64,000 nucleotides of DNA from SEAL01 sp032153715 (GTDB lineage: Bacteria > Patescibacteriota > Saccharimonadia > Saccharimonadales > Saccharimonadaceae), in contig JALDYR010000003.1 of the NCBI GenBank assembly GCA_032153715.1, positions 62,001 to 126,000 on the forward strand. Reading direction: 5' to 3'. Below, in pieces: positions 7,952-15,184 of this stretch. The translations under genes and the position numbers were made by a program. The notes beneath the pieces were generated by a model. It was given only the letters and a program-made list of their open reading frames with translations. It had not been told where the DNA came from and did no database searches. Numbering within the stretch: the first letter of the stretch is position 1; each line of letters starts with the position of its first letter.

Positions 7952-7981
7952 CAAATGCCCTACGTATGATTAGGGCATTTG
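7952..7981. terminator. Hairpin between convergent genes
   Basis: Perfect 11-bp stem (7952-7962 with 7971-7981), 8-nt loop. The minus strand continues into TTGTCTTTTC; the plus side lacks a T-run. Confidence 0.6.
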
Positions 7982-8010
7982 CCACGTGATCATACGCAGG
8001 GCGACGGGGC

Positions 8011-8199
8011 TTACACTCCGTAATTGGTGAGCTCGACGACGGTTTCTTGCTTTACTACGTGGTCGAGCTGCTTAATAGCACTCAGTAGATCTCTCAGTTC
8101 CGAGCCTTCCGAGTTGCGAATCAGGCCTGGCATCTCCGAGGTGAGCTGTTTGAGTGTTTCGGTCACCTCGGCAGTTCTTGTACTGACATCTTGTTTCAC
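8011..8199 (-). CDS. Small hypothetical protein, 62 aa, GTG start
   Basis: Short helical, charged protein with heptad-like spacing (TETLKQL, LRDLLSAIKQLDHVV). GGAG lies 7 nt before the GTG and a strong promoter lies upstream, which is why I accept so short a frame. Function unknown. Confidence 0.6.
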   Translation of the reverse strand: MKQDVSTRTAEVTETLKQLTSEMPGLIRNSEGSELRDLLSAIKQLDHVVKQETVVELTNYGV

Positions 8200-8235
8200 G
8201 ACAACTCCATCTGATAGAGTGAGCTTCCTGGCAAG

Positions 8236-8264
8236 ATCATATAATAGTTAGCTGTATACTGCAA
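8236..8264 (-). promoter_or_regulatory. Promoter of the 62-aa gene
   Basis: Minus strand TTGCAG, 17 bp, TATGAT; leader about 30 nt. Confidence 0.6.
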
Positions 8265-8275
8265 GTATAGGCCCG

Positions 8276-8746
8276 CTACTCTATGCGCCGCGCGAAGTAC
8301 TCTTCGGTTTCGCGCATAAATATCTCGGCTGTTTTTGGACCGACGCCGTACAATTTTTGCAATCGTTTTGAAAATTCTTCTTCGTCCATACTGCTCTCCA
8401 ACATTAGGATGAGCGAGCCTTCGTATCCTCGGATTAGTTGGTCCATGCATGTGTGTAGCGCGCGGGCCATTACTTCGTCATAACGGGTATACTTTCCTTC
8501 ATCGAGCAGTCCGACTAGTTTGCGATGTGGGGTTTCAAGGATCGCCCACGGTGTATCAAGTTTGCGCGCAATGAATAATTTCCAGGTGTTCGCGGCGACA
8601 CTTGATTGAATTGGCTTACCAAAAAGATATGATAATAAAAACCAGCGAAACATATCATCGTCGCCTGACAGTACGTCCAGATCAAAATCCTCCGCGTGAT
8701 GGACGGGTTTTGGCTTTTTCGAACGTATAGTTTTCTGCTTCATCAT
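8276..8746 (-). CDS. Helix-hairpin-helix DNA-repair-like protein (HhH-GPD related)
   Basis: 156 aa from ATG 8746; upstream codons overlap a -10-like TATAGA that ends 6 nt before it. The C-terminal LQKLYGVGPKTAEIF is a clear helix-hairpin-helix motif as in endonuclease III and MutY, and the central part (MFRWFLLSYLFGKPIQ...ANTWKLF) matches the start of the HhH-GPD fold. It is shorter than Nth (about 210 aa), lacks the four-Cys Fe-S loop, and I cannot point to a catalytic Asp with certainty. It probably binds DNA minor grooves or damaged sites. The basic N-terminus (KTIRSKKPKP) is separate from the domain. Confidence 0.6.
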   Translation of the reverse strand: MMKQKTIRSKKPKPVHHAEDFDLDVLSGDDDMFRWFLLSYLFGKPIQSSVAANTWKLFIARKLDTPWAILETPHRKLVGLLDEGKYTRYDEVMARALHTCMDQLIRGYEGSLILMLESSMDEEEFSKRLQKLYGVGPKTAEIFMRETEEYFARRIE

Positions 8747-8817
8747 TCTATATCTATAATAACAAAGCAACATGAAAGCGTCCTCACGGTATAGTGACCG
8801 GTTAGGGAGATTTATGG

Positions 8818-8855
8818 CAAATTAAAAGACCTTCCTTGGAAAGTCTTTTAATTTG
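8818..8855. terminator. Bidirectional hairpin terminator
   Basis: Perfect 13-bp stem (8818-8830 with 8843-8855), A/T-rich ends on both sides. On the minus strand it would end transcripts entering from 8883 before the 8746 promoter. Confidence 0.7.
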
Positions 8856-8882
8856 TGTATAGAACTTTGCTGGTAGTCGGGA

Positions 8883-9296
8883 TTACCGCCAGATTGCCAA
8901 TATAAGCGATCCGATAGTCATTACGACCAAAAAGTAGCTACTGTTAAGCCAGAGGAATTTCCAGCTTCGTTTAGAATATAACGTCACACCAACAGATGTC
9001 GCCGCAGTGAAGCCAAGCCATAAAACTATGCCAGCAATGACTCCATTGACGGCAGTGGTGATTTGGAGCGAATGTATAACAACGCCAAGGGTCAATGCCT
9101 GCACGAGTGCGGATAGGACGATAAAACCTAAAATCTTAGTAGCCTGATCTTGGGGGATTTTTAGGATGTCGATACCTGTGTATTTAGTCCACTGCTTGGC
9201 AAAGCCTGCTGGCGAATACCAAAAGGCTCCGACGATCATATATAGTACCCATACGGCTGCAACTGCCCAGTAATTAATTCCTACAAATTCCAACAT
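8883..9296 (-). CDS. DUF1761 integral membrane protein
   Basis: 137 aa, four hydrophobic segments. The first helix ends with the family signature GAFWYSPAGFAKQW, and the second half contains GIVLWLGFTAATSVGVTLY, both typical of DUF1761. Function of the family is not known. A weak AGAAGAT site precedes the ATG. It runs in the same direction as the small membrane protein upstream. Confidence 0.8.
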   Translation of the reverse strand: MLEFVGINYWAVAAVWVLYMIVGAFWYSPAGFAKQWTKYTGIDILKIPQDQATKILGFIVLSALVQALTLGVVIHSLQITTAVNGVIAGIVLWLGFTAATSVGVTLYSKRSWKFLWLNSSYFLVVMTIGSLILAIWR

Positions 9297-9328
9297 ATAA
9301 TCTTCTTTCTAGTGAAGCTGTCGCCCCA

Positions 9329-9574
9329 CTACTTCTCTTTTCTGATGATGTAAGCGCTAAATGTTACGATCGAAATTAGCAGTGCAACGCCTGAAATAAG
9401 CGACATGCTCGCAACGAGGCTTTGATTGACGACCACTTCTGTCGTGTCGTTCGTTGTAATCTTGTAGAGGTCTGCGATCAGATAGATCAAATATGGATTA
9501 GTGGCAATTGCGACCACGAGCGTATGGCTGGCGATTAATTTGAGAGTCTGATTGTTTGTTGTTTTCTTTGTCAT
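9329..9574 (-). CDS. Two-helix membrane protein, 81 aa
   Basis: Hydrophobic segments at about 11-35 and 52-76 with a Thr/Asn-rich loop between them and a short basic C-terminus (IIRKEK). A TATAGT box ends 6 nt before the ATG, with no ribosome binding site, so it is probably leaderless. No family recognised. Confidence 0.6.
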   Translation of the reverse strand: MTKKTTNNQTLKLIASHTLVVAIATNPYLIYLIADLYKITTNDTTEVVVNQSLVASMSLISGVALLISIVTFSAYIIRKEK

Positions 9575-9612
9575 GGGTTAACTATACGAAATATGGAACG
9601 TGTTGCATAGAA

Positions 9613-9641
9613 TTGTACTTTTATAATATTTATGATATAAT
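9613..9641 (+). promoter_or_regulatory. Strong consensus promoter
   Basis: TTGTAC, 17 bp, TATAAT. Predicted RNA starts near 9648. The first bases (GGTCAT) are complementary to the start-codon region ATGACC at 9676, so the 5' end could pair with the initiation site. Confidence 0.7.
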
Positions 9642-9675
9642 ATATGGGTCATCGATTCGCTAACGGGAGGTTGTC

Positions 9676-9861
9676 ATGACCAGTGGTAATGCTCGATATT
9701 TTATTACTCGAGGAGATAGTCCCGAACAGGAGGTGACTGAAGAGGAGTTCGTCAGAGCTGAACGCGAAGCCGGATTCTACAATACGCGGGGTCGGCCCAG
9801 CGAACCGGCAACGGCAAGCTTCTCGTCAGGCAGGATTGCAGGACGTACTGACTACTCGTAG
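9676..9861 (+). CDS. Small hydrophilic hypothetical protein, 61 aa
   Basis: CGGGAGG 5 nt before the ATG. Acidic central helix (EQEVTEEEFVRAERE) and a Gly/Arg/Ser-rich tail. Monocistronic with consensus promoter and tandem hairpins, so strongly expressed by appearance. No known domain. Confidence 0.6.
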   Translation: MTSGNARYFITRGDSPEQEVTEEEFVRAEREAGFYNTRGRPSEPATASFSSGRIAGRTDYS

Positions 9862-9873
9862 CTCCCCTGTTTC

Positions 9874-9931
9874 TGGTGGATAAGCATCGATGATTTATCC
9901 ACCACAAGCCCAGGTATTCCTGGGCTATTTT
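9874..9931 (+). terminator. Tandem hairpins and terminator
   Basis: First a 10-bp stem (9874-9883 with 9895-9904), then an 8-bp GC-rich stem (9907-9914 with 9919-9926) followed by ATTTT. The second is the terminator proper. Confidence 0.8.
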
Positions 9932-9939
9932 CATAGCTA

Positions 9940-10359
9940 TTATGATGCGTATGCAGCGCTCGTTAGCTGTGCGTACTTATAGACCTTACGTTCCGGCTCG
10001 TGCTCTGAATCTTTGAGATCTGCTGGATTGATAAAGGTGACTTGATCCGCCTCCTCGCCTACTTCAAAGTTAAGATTCTCTGGCTTTACGTTAATGACGA
10101 TGCGCATTTGCCAGACATCACGAGACTGCAGCTTTACAGGCTCGTCGACCGTAAGGACATCGTATGAAAAGTTTCCAGAATAGGCCACTTCCTCCCATAG
10201 TTCGCGCTCAATTGACGAGCGAATACTCTCGCCGTGCTCGATACCGCCTCCGGGTAAGTCCCAGCTTTCCCTGTCTGATTCTTTGGCGACTAAAACATTG
10301 CCGTACTCGTCTTGAATAAAGCATTTGAAGGAAATTCGGTAGAGGGAGTCGTTGTACAT
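9940..10359 (-). CDS. Nudix hydrolase
   Basis: 139 aa with a complete Nudix box: GGGIEHGES, then RELWEEV (GX5EX7REUXEEXGU; the last Gly is displaced by one to YSG). Nudix enzymes hydrolyse nucleoside diphosphates linked to another group; the substrate cannot be read from sequence. An extended -10 (TGATACAAT) ends 6 nt before the ATG, so a leaderless mRNA is expected. Convergent with the 61-aa gene. Confidence 0.88.
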   Translation of the reverse strand: MYNDSLYRISFKCFIQDEYGNVLVAKESDRESWDLPGGGIEHGESIRSSIERELWEEVAYSGNFSYDVLTVDEPVKLQSRDVWQMRIVINVKPENLNFEVGEEADQVTFINPADLKDSEHEPERKVYKYAQLTSAAYAS

Positions 10360-10365
10360 GGGGTT

Positions 10366-10374
10366 ATTGTATCA
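10366..10374 (-). promoter_or_regulatory. Extended -10, predicted leaderless (Nudix)
   Basis: TGATACAAT ending 6 nt before ATG 10359. Confidence 0.55.
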
Positions 10375-10432
10375 AAGATATGTTGTCAGTGGCACGGCAT
10401 GGATATCGAGGCGGTAAATTTCTTGGCGTAGA

Positions 10433-10882
10433 CTAAGACTTTTGCTCCGCCGCTTGTTTCAAATTCTCTAGATCCTTGTGGAGGGCTTTTTTGGTTGCGC
10501 CTAGAAATAGTTTGCCAAAGATACTCATGATCCGTGCACTTGTGTTTAGCGGGATGCCTTCAAAGCTAAATTGTACGTCGGTCGTGTCGCCCTCAGGTGT
10601 AAAGCCATATGTCGTAATGTACTTAGCTCCGTGCGAACTCGTTTCAACTGTATAGCCTTGATTCGGGGTTAATTCCGTCACCCACATAACTTCCGTTGCT
10701 TCACTGCCGAACAGTACGCGTGTTTCACGCCACTTCGTACCAATTTGCATGATGGCGGGTCCGTCAAGGATCTCAATTTTAGTGATGCCTTCGATTCGTT
10801 CTGCGGCTTTATCAAGGTCAGTGAAGGTTTTAAAGACCTGTTCTACTGATGCCTTGATCGTTATGGAGTCGGTAATTTTCAT
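10433..10882 (-). CDS. SRPBCC-fold (START/Bet v1-like) protein
   Basis: 149 aa. The opening ITDSITIKASVEQVFKTFTDLDKAAERIEG is the typical first strand and helix of polyketide-cyclase/SRPBCC proteins; the rest alternates strands and ends in a long helix (RIMSIFGKLFLG...KDLENLKQAAEQ). Such proteins bind hydrophobic ligands in the cytosol. The extended -10 TGTCATACT ends 6 nt before the ATG. No ligand or partner can be deduced. Confidence 0.8.
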   Translation of the reverse strand: MKITDSITIKASVEQVFKTFTDLDKAAERIEGITKIEILDGPAIMQIGTKWRETRVLFGSEATEVMWVTELTPNQGYTVETSSHGAKYITTYGFTPEGDTTDVQFSFEGIPLNTSARIMSIFGKLFLGATKKALHKDLENLKQAAEQKS

Positions 10883-10888
10883 AGTATT

Positions 10889-10897
10889 AGTATGACA
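10889..10897 (-). promoter_or_regulatory. Extended -10, predicted leaderless (SRPBCC)
   Basis: TGTCATACT ending 6 nt before ATG 10882. Confidence 0.55.
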
Positions 10898-10912
10898 TAG
10901 GTTGCCGGCGTA

Positions 10913-11491
10913 TCAGTCACCACCATTGCATTGACTATGATACGCAGTCCAGATCGCATTAGTGCCGGTATACTTTGAGGTGCAGTATCTTGGCTTCTGA
11001 CCTATTTCAAAGGCATTTGAGTAGTAGCCTCCGTCGTCTTGGCCGCCATTACCTTCCAGATATACTAGCATGCCATAGGTCTGATAATTGTCGCTGTCCT
11101 GGCTGGTGTAGTGATAGTGATAGTTGCTTTGGGTTGCATTCGATAAAGACACCGGATCGATAGTTATATATGGCGCGAGCATGTCGGCTAATATTTTGTT
11201 GCGGTCGCAGTGGCCCCAGTTGTCGGTCGGCGATCCACATACAGACTCGGTGCCTCTGCCATCGAGTATTGGCGGGTATCTACCGTTATCGGTGTTGTAC
11301 AGCTCGATTGCCTTGGCGATGCTTTTGATTTTTGCGATACGCCCTGCGTCGCGCCCCCGAGCCTGCGTGCCATTGAAAGCGACAATAGTAATTGCTGCCA
11401 GAATGCCAATCACGACAATCACGATTAGTAACTCGACAATCGTAAAGCCTCGATCGTGTTTCTTTTGGTCTGTTTTATTAAGTGCCCGCAT
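10913..11491 (-). CDS. Type IV prepilin-like protein
   Basis: 192 aa from ATG 11491. A basic leader (MRALNKTDQKKHDRG) is followed by the class III prepilin cleavage site G/FTIVE and the N-terminal pilin helix, which then continues into an amphipathic helix. The globular part has three or four Cys (CGSP, HCDRN, RYCTS, SQCNGG) able to form disulfides and is Tyr/Asn-rich, as in surface pilins. The frame opens 8 codons earlier, but that region contains the promoter, so the shorter start is chosen. Saccharibacterial type IV pili act in host contact and twitching. Confidence 0.88.
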   Translation of the reverse strand: MRALNKTDQKKHDRGFTIVELLIVIVVIGILAAITIVAFNGTQARGRDAGRIAKIKSIAKAIELYNTDNGRYPPILDGRGTESVCGSPTDNWGHCDRNKILADMLAPYITIDPVSLSNATQSNYHYHYTSQDSDNYQTYGMLVYLEGNGGQDDGGYYSNAFEIGQKPRYCTSKYTGTNAIWTAYHSQCNGGD

Positions 11492-11503
11492 GGTTATGTA
11501 AGG

Positions 11504-11532
11504 ATTATAGAGCATGAGCGATATGGGGTCAA
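11504..11532 (-). promoter_or_regulatory. Consensus promoter of the prepilin gene
   Basis: TTGACC, 17 bp, TATAAT on the minus strand; the -10 ends 12 nt before ATG 11491, leaving a leader of about 5 nt. Confidence 0.7.
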
Positions 11533-11623
11533 AGTCTGTGTCTGTGTGTACAATATCTTACCGACGCATCAAATAGTACGGAGTACGCTAAAGATGTCAT
11601 AGTATGCATGGAAGGGAGTTGTT

Positions 11624-11860
11624 ATGTGGGAGTTTCCAATTCTAGGGATTACAATCAGCGTTATTTGGGGGATGATTTTCTTGATCGTTTGGATCGCGTT
11701 AGCCTTTTGGCCGGCTCGGGTTGCAGCGCGCAAAGGCCATAGCTTTTTAGGATATTTTATCTTTAGCCTATTCTTCTTCCCGCTTGCAATCATCGTCGCA
11801 TATTTGTCAGATGACAAAACCGCACGTTCACACATGCCGCCGCCAGCCGCTGTTGGTTAA
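11624..11860 (+). CDS. Small two-helix membrane protein, 78 aa
   Basis: GGAAGGGA precedes the ATG. Hydrophobic helices at about 6-29 and 41-60 separated by the basic turn ARVAARKGHS; Pro-rich C-terminus. Similar short proteins are often annotated only as hypothetical. No function deduced. Confidence 0.6.
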   Translation: MWEFPILGITISVIWGMIFLIVWIALAFWPARVAARKGHSFLGYFIFSLFFFPLAIIVAYLSDDKTARSHMPPPAAVG

Positions 11861-11951
11861 GTCGCTTACGAATTTTCAATGATTTAGGTAAAAATAACGT
11901 ACTACGCAGCTTTCCAACTTGGCCTATCTCGTAGTAGAAGGGGGACGAAAC

Positions 11952-12371
11952 ATGCAAGGACCAATTGATTATATTATTGTCGGCTTTGAGGGGAACAGGT
12001 TTGACGGCAGTATTCTAAGAGCGCTAACCGAAGCGATTGATGATGGCGTGATCGCTCTCGTTGCCTTGTCGGTTGTTATCAAAGACAAGGAGGGTGAAGT
12101 CACGATGCTCGACATTATGGATATCGACGATGAGTATGTTGTCGATTACGTCAGGGCGAACGCGACAAATATCGAGGCGATAACAGAAGAGGATGTCGTC
12201 GAGGTGGCCGAGCTGCTAGATAATGATACTGCTGCAGGTCTGCTTGTGATCGAGCAACTTTGGGCTCGGCCACTAAAGCAAGCACTCGTTGATACGGGCG
12301 GCTATTTGATTGCAGATGGACGGATCCATCCGGATGCCGCAGAAGAATTAGCAAACGCAAAGGAGGTGTAA
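11952..12371 (+). CDS. DUF6325-like protein
   Basis: 139 aa, start after GGGGGACGAAAC. The opening GPIDYIIVGFEGNRFDGSI and the later AGLLVIEQLWARPLKQAL match the pattern I know for DUF6325, a small cytosolic family common in Actinobacteria and usually followed by an SHOCT protein, exactly as here (next gene starts 1 bp after this stop). Function unknown; the conserved pairing suggests the two proteins work together. Confidence 0.65.
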   Translation: MQGPIDYIIVGFEGNRFDGSILRALTEAIDDGVIALVALSVVIKDKEGEVTMLDIMDIDDEYVVDYVRANATNIEAITEEDVVEVAELLDNDTAAGLLVIEQLWARPLKQALVDTGGYLIADGRIHPDAAEELANAKEV

Positions 12372-12372
12372 A

Positions 12373-12636
12373 ATGGGATTATTACGAGGAGTCGCCCGCA
12401 CTGCCGCGGTGGCAGGTACGGCAACGGTTGTGTCAAATCGAGTGTCTCGCCGACAAGGTAGGCGCTGGGCCAAACAAGATGCCGAGCAAGAACAGGCTGA
12501 TTCGCCAACAGATGTCGCGCCAGATGATACTGACGCACAAATCGCGCAGCTAGAAAAACTTGGCGAACTACACGACAAAGGGATATTAACCGATGAGGAA
12601 TTTGCCGCCAAGAAGCAGCGGATTATTGGGATGTAG
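12373..12636 (+). CDS. SHOCT-domain protein
   Basis: 87 aa, AAAGGAGG upstream, inside the preceding gene's end. N-terminal helix with small residues (VARTAAVAGTATVV) that could associate with a membrane, a polar linker, and a C-terminal SHOCT domain (QIAQLEKLGELHDKGILTDEEF...KKQRIIG). SHOCT is a short helical oligomerisation module. Co-transcribed with the DUF6325-like gene. Confidence 0.8.
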   Translation: MGLLRGVARTAAVAGTATVVSNRVSRRQGRRWAKQDAEQEQADSPTDVAPDDTDAQIAQLEKLGELHDKGILTDEEFAAKKQRIIGM

Positions 12637-12654
12637 CTACTTAGGCGGAGGCTG

Positions 12655-13086
12655 CTAGAGGAGCTGATGTTCAAAGCAGTATGCAATCGCCTCTTTGTAA
12701 AATGGACGCAGCTCAATGCCTTGTTTCAATTGGTCGAGCGGAGTCCATTCATAGGCAGAATGCTCCCAGCTAAGGGTAACTGCGGGGGTGGTTTTTAGGA
12801 AAGATACGTAGAGCAATTTCGGAACAGATTTACTCTCTGCTGGATAAAATTTGGTTTCTGTGTATGCGAGTGTCGTATCGCCTGGGGTGATGGCGATACC
12901 GGTCTCTTCGAGGACTTCGCGGATCGCGGCGTCTTTTTCCGTTTCGCCTGCATCGACAAGGCCTCCTGGTAAATCAGGCTTAAATGATTTTTCCGGGTGG
13001 GCTTTATACTCACCTACTGTCAGTATAAGCGCTTGGTTTAGCTCGTTGACGAGGAGTACTTTCGCGACTGATTCTGTTTCTGTCAT
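12655..13086 (-). CDS. Nudix hydrolase
   Basis: 143 aa with an intact Nudix box: GGLVDAGETEKDAAIREVLEETGI. The protein otherwise follows the usual small MutT-like size. ATG 13086 is preceded at 6 nt by the extended -10 TGCTATAGT and lacks a ribosome binding site. Convergent with the DUF6325/SHOCT pair and divergent from the metallo-hydrolase gene. Substrate unknown. Confidence 0.9.
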   Translation of the reverse strand: MTETESVAKVLLVNELNQALILTVGEYKAHPEKSFKPDLPGGLVDAGETEKDAAIREVLEETGIAITPGDTTLAYTETKFYPAESKSVPKLLYVSFLKTTPAVTLSWEHSAYEWTPLDQLKQGIELRPFYKEAIAYCFEHQLL

Positions 13087-13092
13087 GGTCTT

Positions 13093-13101
13093 ACTATAGC
13101 A
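13093..13101 (-). promoter_or_regulatory. Extended -10, predicted leaderless (Nudix)
   Basis: TGCTATAGT ending 6 nt before ATG 13086. Confidence 0.6.
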
Positions 13102-13148
13102 AAGTCGGTCATGTGTTAGTTATGTCCTAACTATTCCTTGTCTCTGCT

Positions 13149-13157
13149 TGCTATACT
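13149..13157 (+). promoter_or_regulatory. Extended -10, predicted leaderless (MBL hydrolase)
   Basis: TGCTATACT ending 7 nt before ATG 13165. With the opposite-facing element at 13093 it makes a 78-bp divergent intergenic region with two leaderless promoters. Confidence 0.65.
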
Positions 13158-13164
13158 GCTAGTA

Positions 13165-14250
13165 ATGACTGTTATTTTTATACTAATTTGTATCGCTGTC
13201 GGTATCTATATATTCATTCAGGTATATCCACCCTTTGGCGGCAAGACGCCAGCGAGCAAGAAGCGGCAATCGCCTAACTTCGTGAAGAACAAGTTCGTTA
13301 ATCAGATCCCTACCTCGATGGAGATGAGTTTTGCCGGCATGATATCGATTATCCGCGATCAGCTAAAGGGTACGCCTCGTAGCAAGCCTGCGCACCCCTT
13401 GATCCCAGAGCATCTGGAGGTTTCCGATACAAAACAAGCGCAAGTCACTTGGTTTGGGCATTCTGCTTTCCTGCTGCAAATCAATGGCAAGAATATATTG
13501 TTGGATCCAATGTTTGGAAAATCCGCTTCACCGTTCCCGGCGATTGGTCCGCAGCGTTTTAGTAATGAGCTGCCGGCGAATCCCGAGGACCTGCCCGATA
13601 TAGACGCAGTGCTTATTTCGCACGACCACTACGATCACCTAGACTACGGATCGATCAAGAAGCTGAGCGCCAAGACGACAATGTTTTTCGTGCCGCTCGG
13701 CCTAGGCGCCCACCTACGGAAATGGGGCGTTGCAGCAGAGCGAATTACTGAACTGGATTGGTGGGAAGAACGCGACTTTGAAGGGTTGGCACTAGCCTGT
13801 ACTCCATCCCGCCATTTTTCAGGTCGTACGCTAACAGATCGTTTTGCAACACTGTGGTGTTCGTGGGTTGTACGCGCAAATGATACGAACGTATTCTTTA
13901 GTGGCGATACCGGTTATGGGCCGCACTTCAAACAAATTGGCGACAAGTATGGACCGTTCGACCTCACGTTACTCGAGTGCGGCCAGTATGACCCGCATTG
14001 GTCAACTATACATATGACGCCAGAACAGACGGTTACTGCACATCTAGACCTGCGCGGTAAACGCATGATTCCTATGCACTGGGGCGCTTTTGTGCTTGCC
14101 CTACATAGCTGGACTGATCCAGTAGAGCGTGCGCTTGCGGCCGGCGCGAAGGTTGACACAGTTATCATAACGCCAAAAATTGGCGAAACGGTCGCATTCA
14201 AGGCTAAGAATTATCCTACTGATGCTTGGTGGAAGCAATATGATGTCTAA
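13165..14250 (+). CDS. Membrane-anchored metallo-beta-lactamase-fold hydrolase (NAPE-PLD/UlaG-like)
   Basis: 361 aa from ATG 13165; a TTG 27 nt upstream is less likely because it precedes the -10 box. One N-terminal membrane helix (1-24). The hydrolase domain has WFGHSAFLL, NILLDP, the metal motif SHDHYDHLD, the later His in SRHFSG, the Asp in FFSGDTGYG, and MHWGAF. This is the pattern of the NAPE-phospholipase D/RomA branch of the fold. Whether it faces the cytosol or the outside cannot be settled from sequence, and the substrate is unknown; lipid or phosphodiester cleavage is the family expectation. Confidence 0.85.
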   Translation: MTVIFILICIAVGIYIFIQVYPPFGGKTPASKKRQSPNFVKNKFVNQIPTSMEMSFAGMISIIRDQLKGTPRSKPAHPLIPEHLEVSDTKQAQVTWFGHSAFLLQINGKNILLDPMFGKSASPFPAIGPQRFSNELPANPEDLPDIDAVLISHDHYDHLDYGSIKKLSAKTTMFFVPLGLGAHLRKWGVAAERITELDWWEERDFEGLALACTPSRHFSGRTLTDRFATLWCSWVVRANDTNVFFSGDTGYGPHFKQIGDKYGPFDLTLLECGQYDPHWSTIHMTPEQTVTAHLDLRGKRMIPMHWGAFVLALHSWTDPVERALAAGAKVDTVIITPKIGETVAFKAKNYPTDAWWKQYDV

Positions 14251-14281
14251 TACCTCCGCTAAGGGGTGGGCTTCAGGAGGA

Positions 14282-14794
14282 TCATTCGGTACTGATTAAT
14301 TTACTTGCATTTACAAGTGTCTGAATGATTTCACTTTCGGATATATCTCTATCCTTGAACCGAACTAGGGGTAGATTAGCTTCTTTAAAGATACGCTCTA
14401 CTTCAATGTCACGCCTACGACGATCTGCCTTGTCGTGAGTGTAGTCATCGAGCTCAATCGCGTATGTTGGTCGAAGAGTTGCTTTACTGCATAATACATA
14501 ATCCACTGACTTGCCGTTAATGTGACTAAATGCATATTTCCATTCTTGGCCTTTTACGTGGTGATCGAGCAATGCAGAAAGGTGTACTTGCGGAAAAACA
14601 TAATAACGTTCTTTTACTGCTTGATCAAGCTTTAAGAAAAAGTCACCCTCAGTGCCCGTCATGATCGAGCTTTTAGCTGCATACGAATACTCATTGTTTT
14701 TAAATACTTTTCGTTTACTTGCTGCGTTAGAGCGAACTATCGATAACAAGAAGACGGCAGTGAATACGAGAGCGAGAATGATATATATTTCCAT
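14282..14794 (-). CDS. DUF2726 protein with N-terminal membrane anchor
   Basis: 170 aa. Membrane helix at 3-19, then the DUF2726 pattern: GDFFLKLDQAV, FPQVHLSALLDH, SVDYVLCSK, YAIELDDYTHDKADRRRRD, LPLVRFKDRDIS. The conserved Asp/Glu plus Lys spacing resembles a PD-(D/E)XK nuclease-like core, a relation often proposed for this family. The extended -10 TGTTAAGAT ends 7 nt before the ATG. Role unknown. Confidence 0.8.
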   Translation of the reverse strand: MEIYIILALVFTAVFLLSIVRSNAASKRKVFKNNEYSYAAKSSIMTGTEGDFFLKLDQAVKERYYVFPQVHLSALLDHHVKGQEWKYAFSHINGKSVDYVLCSKATLRPTYAIELDDYTHDKADRRRRDIEVERIFKEANLPLVRFKDRDISESEIIQTLVNASKLISTE

Positions 14795-14801
14795 ATGTTA
14801 T

Positions 14802-14810
14802 ATCTTAACA
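14802..14810 (-). promoter_or_regulatory. Extended -10, predicted leaderless (DUF2726)
   Basis: TGTTAAGAT ending 7 nt before ATG 14794. Confidence 0.45.
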
Positions 14811-14820
14811 TCTGCATAAG

Positions 14821-15007
14821 TGGAACGAGCAGAGGGGTTCAGCTACGTTCCGTGATCCCGGGACTTCGCAACTGACGATGAATTGTTACCGGAAGATCGC
14901 TTTCAAACTGTCGCTGGCAGTTTTCACCCCCCGAATGCGCACTCGGGTGCTCAAATTCTTCGTTCCAGGAAATGAAAAACGCCCGACCAAATGGTCAGAC
15001 GATTTTC
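14821..15007 (+). ncRNA. Candidate structured small RNA
   Basis: A 150-nt intergenic stretch with no credible gene whose ends are complementary: 14821-14828 pairs with 14960-14967 (8 bp). Inside are two further stems, 14905-14910/14918-14923 and 14925-14934/14943-14949 (the latter with a CCC bulge). Downstream the hairpin 14980-15001 followed by ATTTTCTT would terminate a plus-strand RNA. A weak -10 (TAACAT, 14806-14811) could start it near 14818. I compared it by eye with SRP, RNase P and tmRNA landmarks and saw none; a closed stem with internal bubble recalls 6S RNA, but this is only topology. Confidence 0.4.
14975..15007. terminator. Bidirectional terminator of tRNA-Gln and the candidate small RNA
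   Basis: 9-bp stem (14980-14988 with 14993-15001, two G-U on the minus strand), 4-nt loop. Minus strand continues into TTTTTC, plus strand into ATTTTCTT. Confidence 0.75.
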
Positions 15008-15008
15008 T

Positions 15009-15083
15009 TGGCTGGGCTGGAGGGATTCGAACCCCCGAATGTCGGCACCAAAAACCGATGCCTTACCACTTGGCGACAGCCCA
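15009..15083 (-). tRNA. tRNA-Gln (anticodon UUG), CCA encoded
   Basis: Full cloverleaf on the minus strand: acceptor 7 bp (TGGGCTG with CAGCCCA), D-stem GCC/GGC with AGTGGTAA loop, anticodon stem TCGGT/GCCGA (closing T-G) with loop TTTTGGT giving anticodon TTG, 5-nt variable region, T-arm with TTCGAAT loop, discriminator G and encoded CCA (15009-15011). An extended -10 TGGTATAAT lies at 15095-15103 and a terminator follows. Confidence 0.95.
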
Positions 15084-15168
15084 ATAGCTTTAATATTATA
15101 CCATACGAAAATACGCACGCGCCAGAAAAACTAGTGTTAACTATTTTCCCTACCCTTAATCTTTCAAC

Positions 15169-15177
15169 TGTTACTAT
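15169..15177 (+). promoter_or_regulatory. Extended -10, predicted leaderless (15185 gene)
   Basis: TGTTACTAT ending 7 nt before ATG 15185. Confidence 0.5.
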
Positions 15178-15184
15178 AGATACA

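Noticed and set aside
11124..11501. 125-aa frame on the plus strand opposite the prepilin
   Set aside because: Antisense to a clear prepilin, no ribosome binding site, composition typical of a shadow frame.
14821..14967. SRP RNA, RNase P RNA or tmRNA at this place
   Set aside because: The diagnostic conserved loops (SRP GGAAGG/AGCAGCC tetraloop region, RNase P core, tmRNA tRNA-like ends) are absent; kept only as an unclassified candidate.
14878..15184. Reading frames across the tRNA and structured RNA region
   Set aside because: They run through tRNA-Gln and its terminator and have no start signal; only the part from ATG 15185 is coding.
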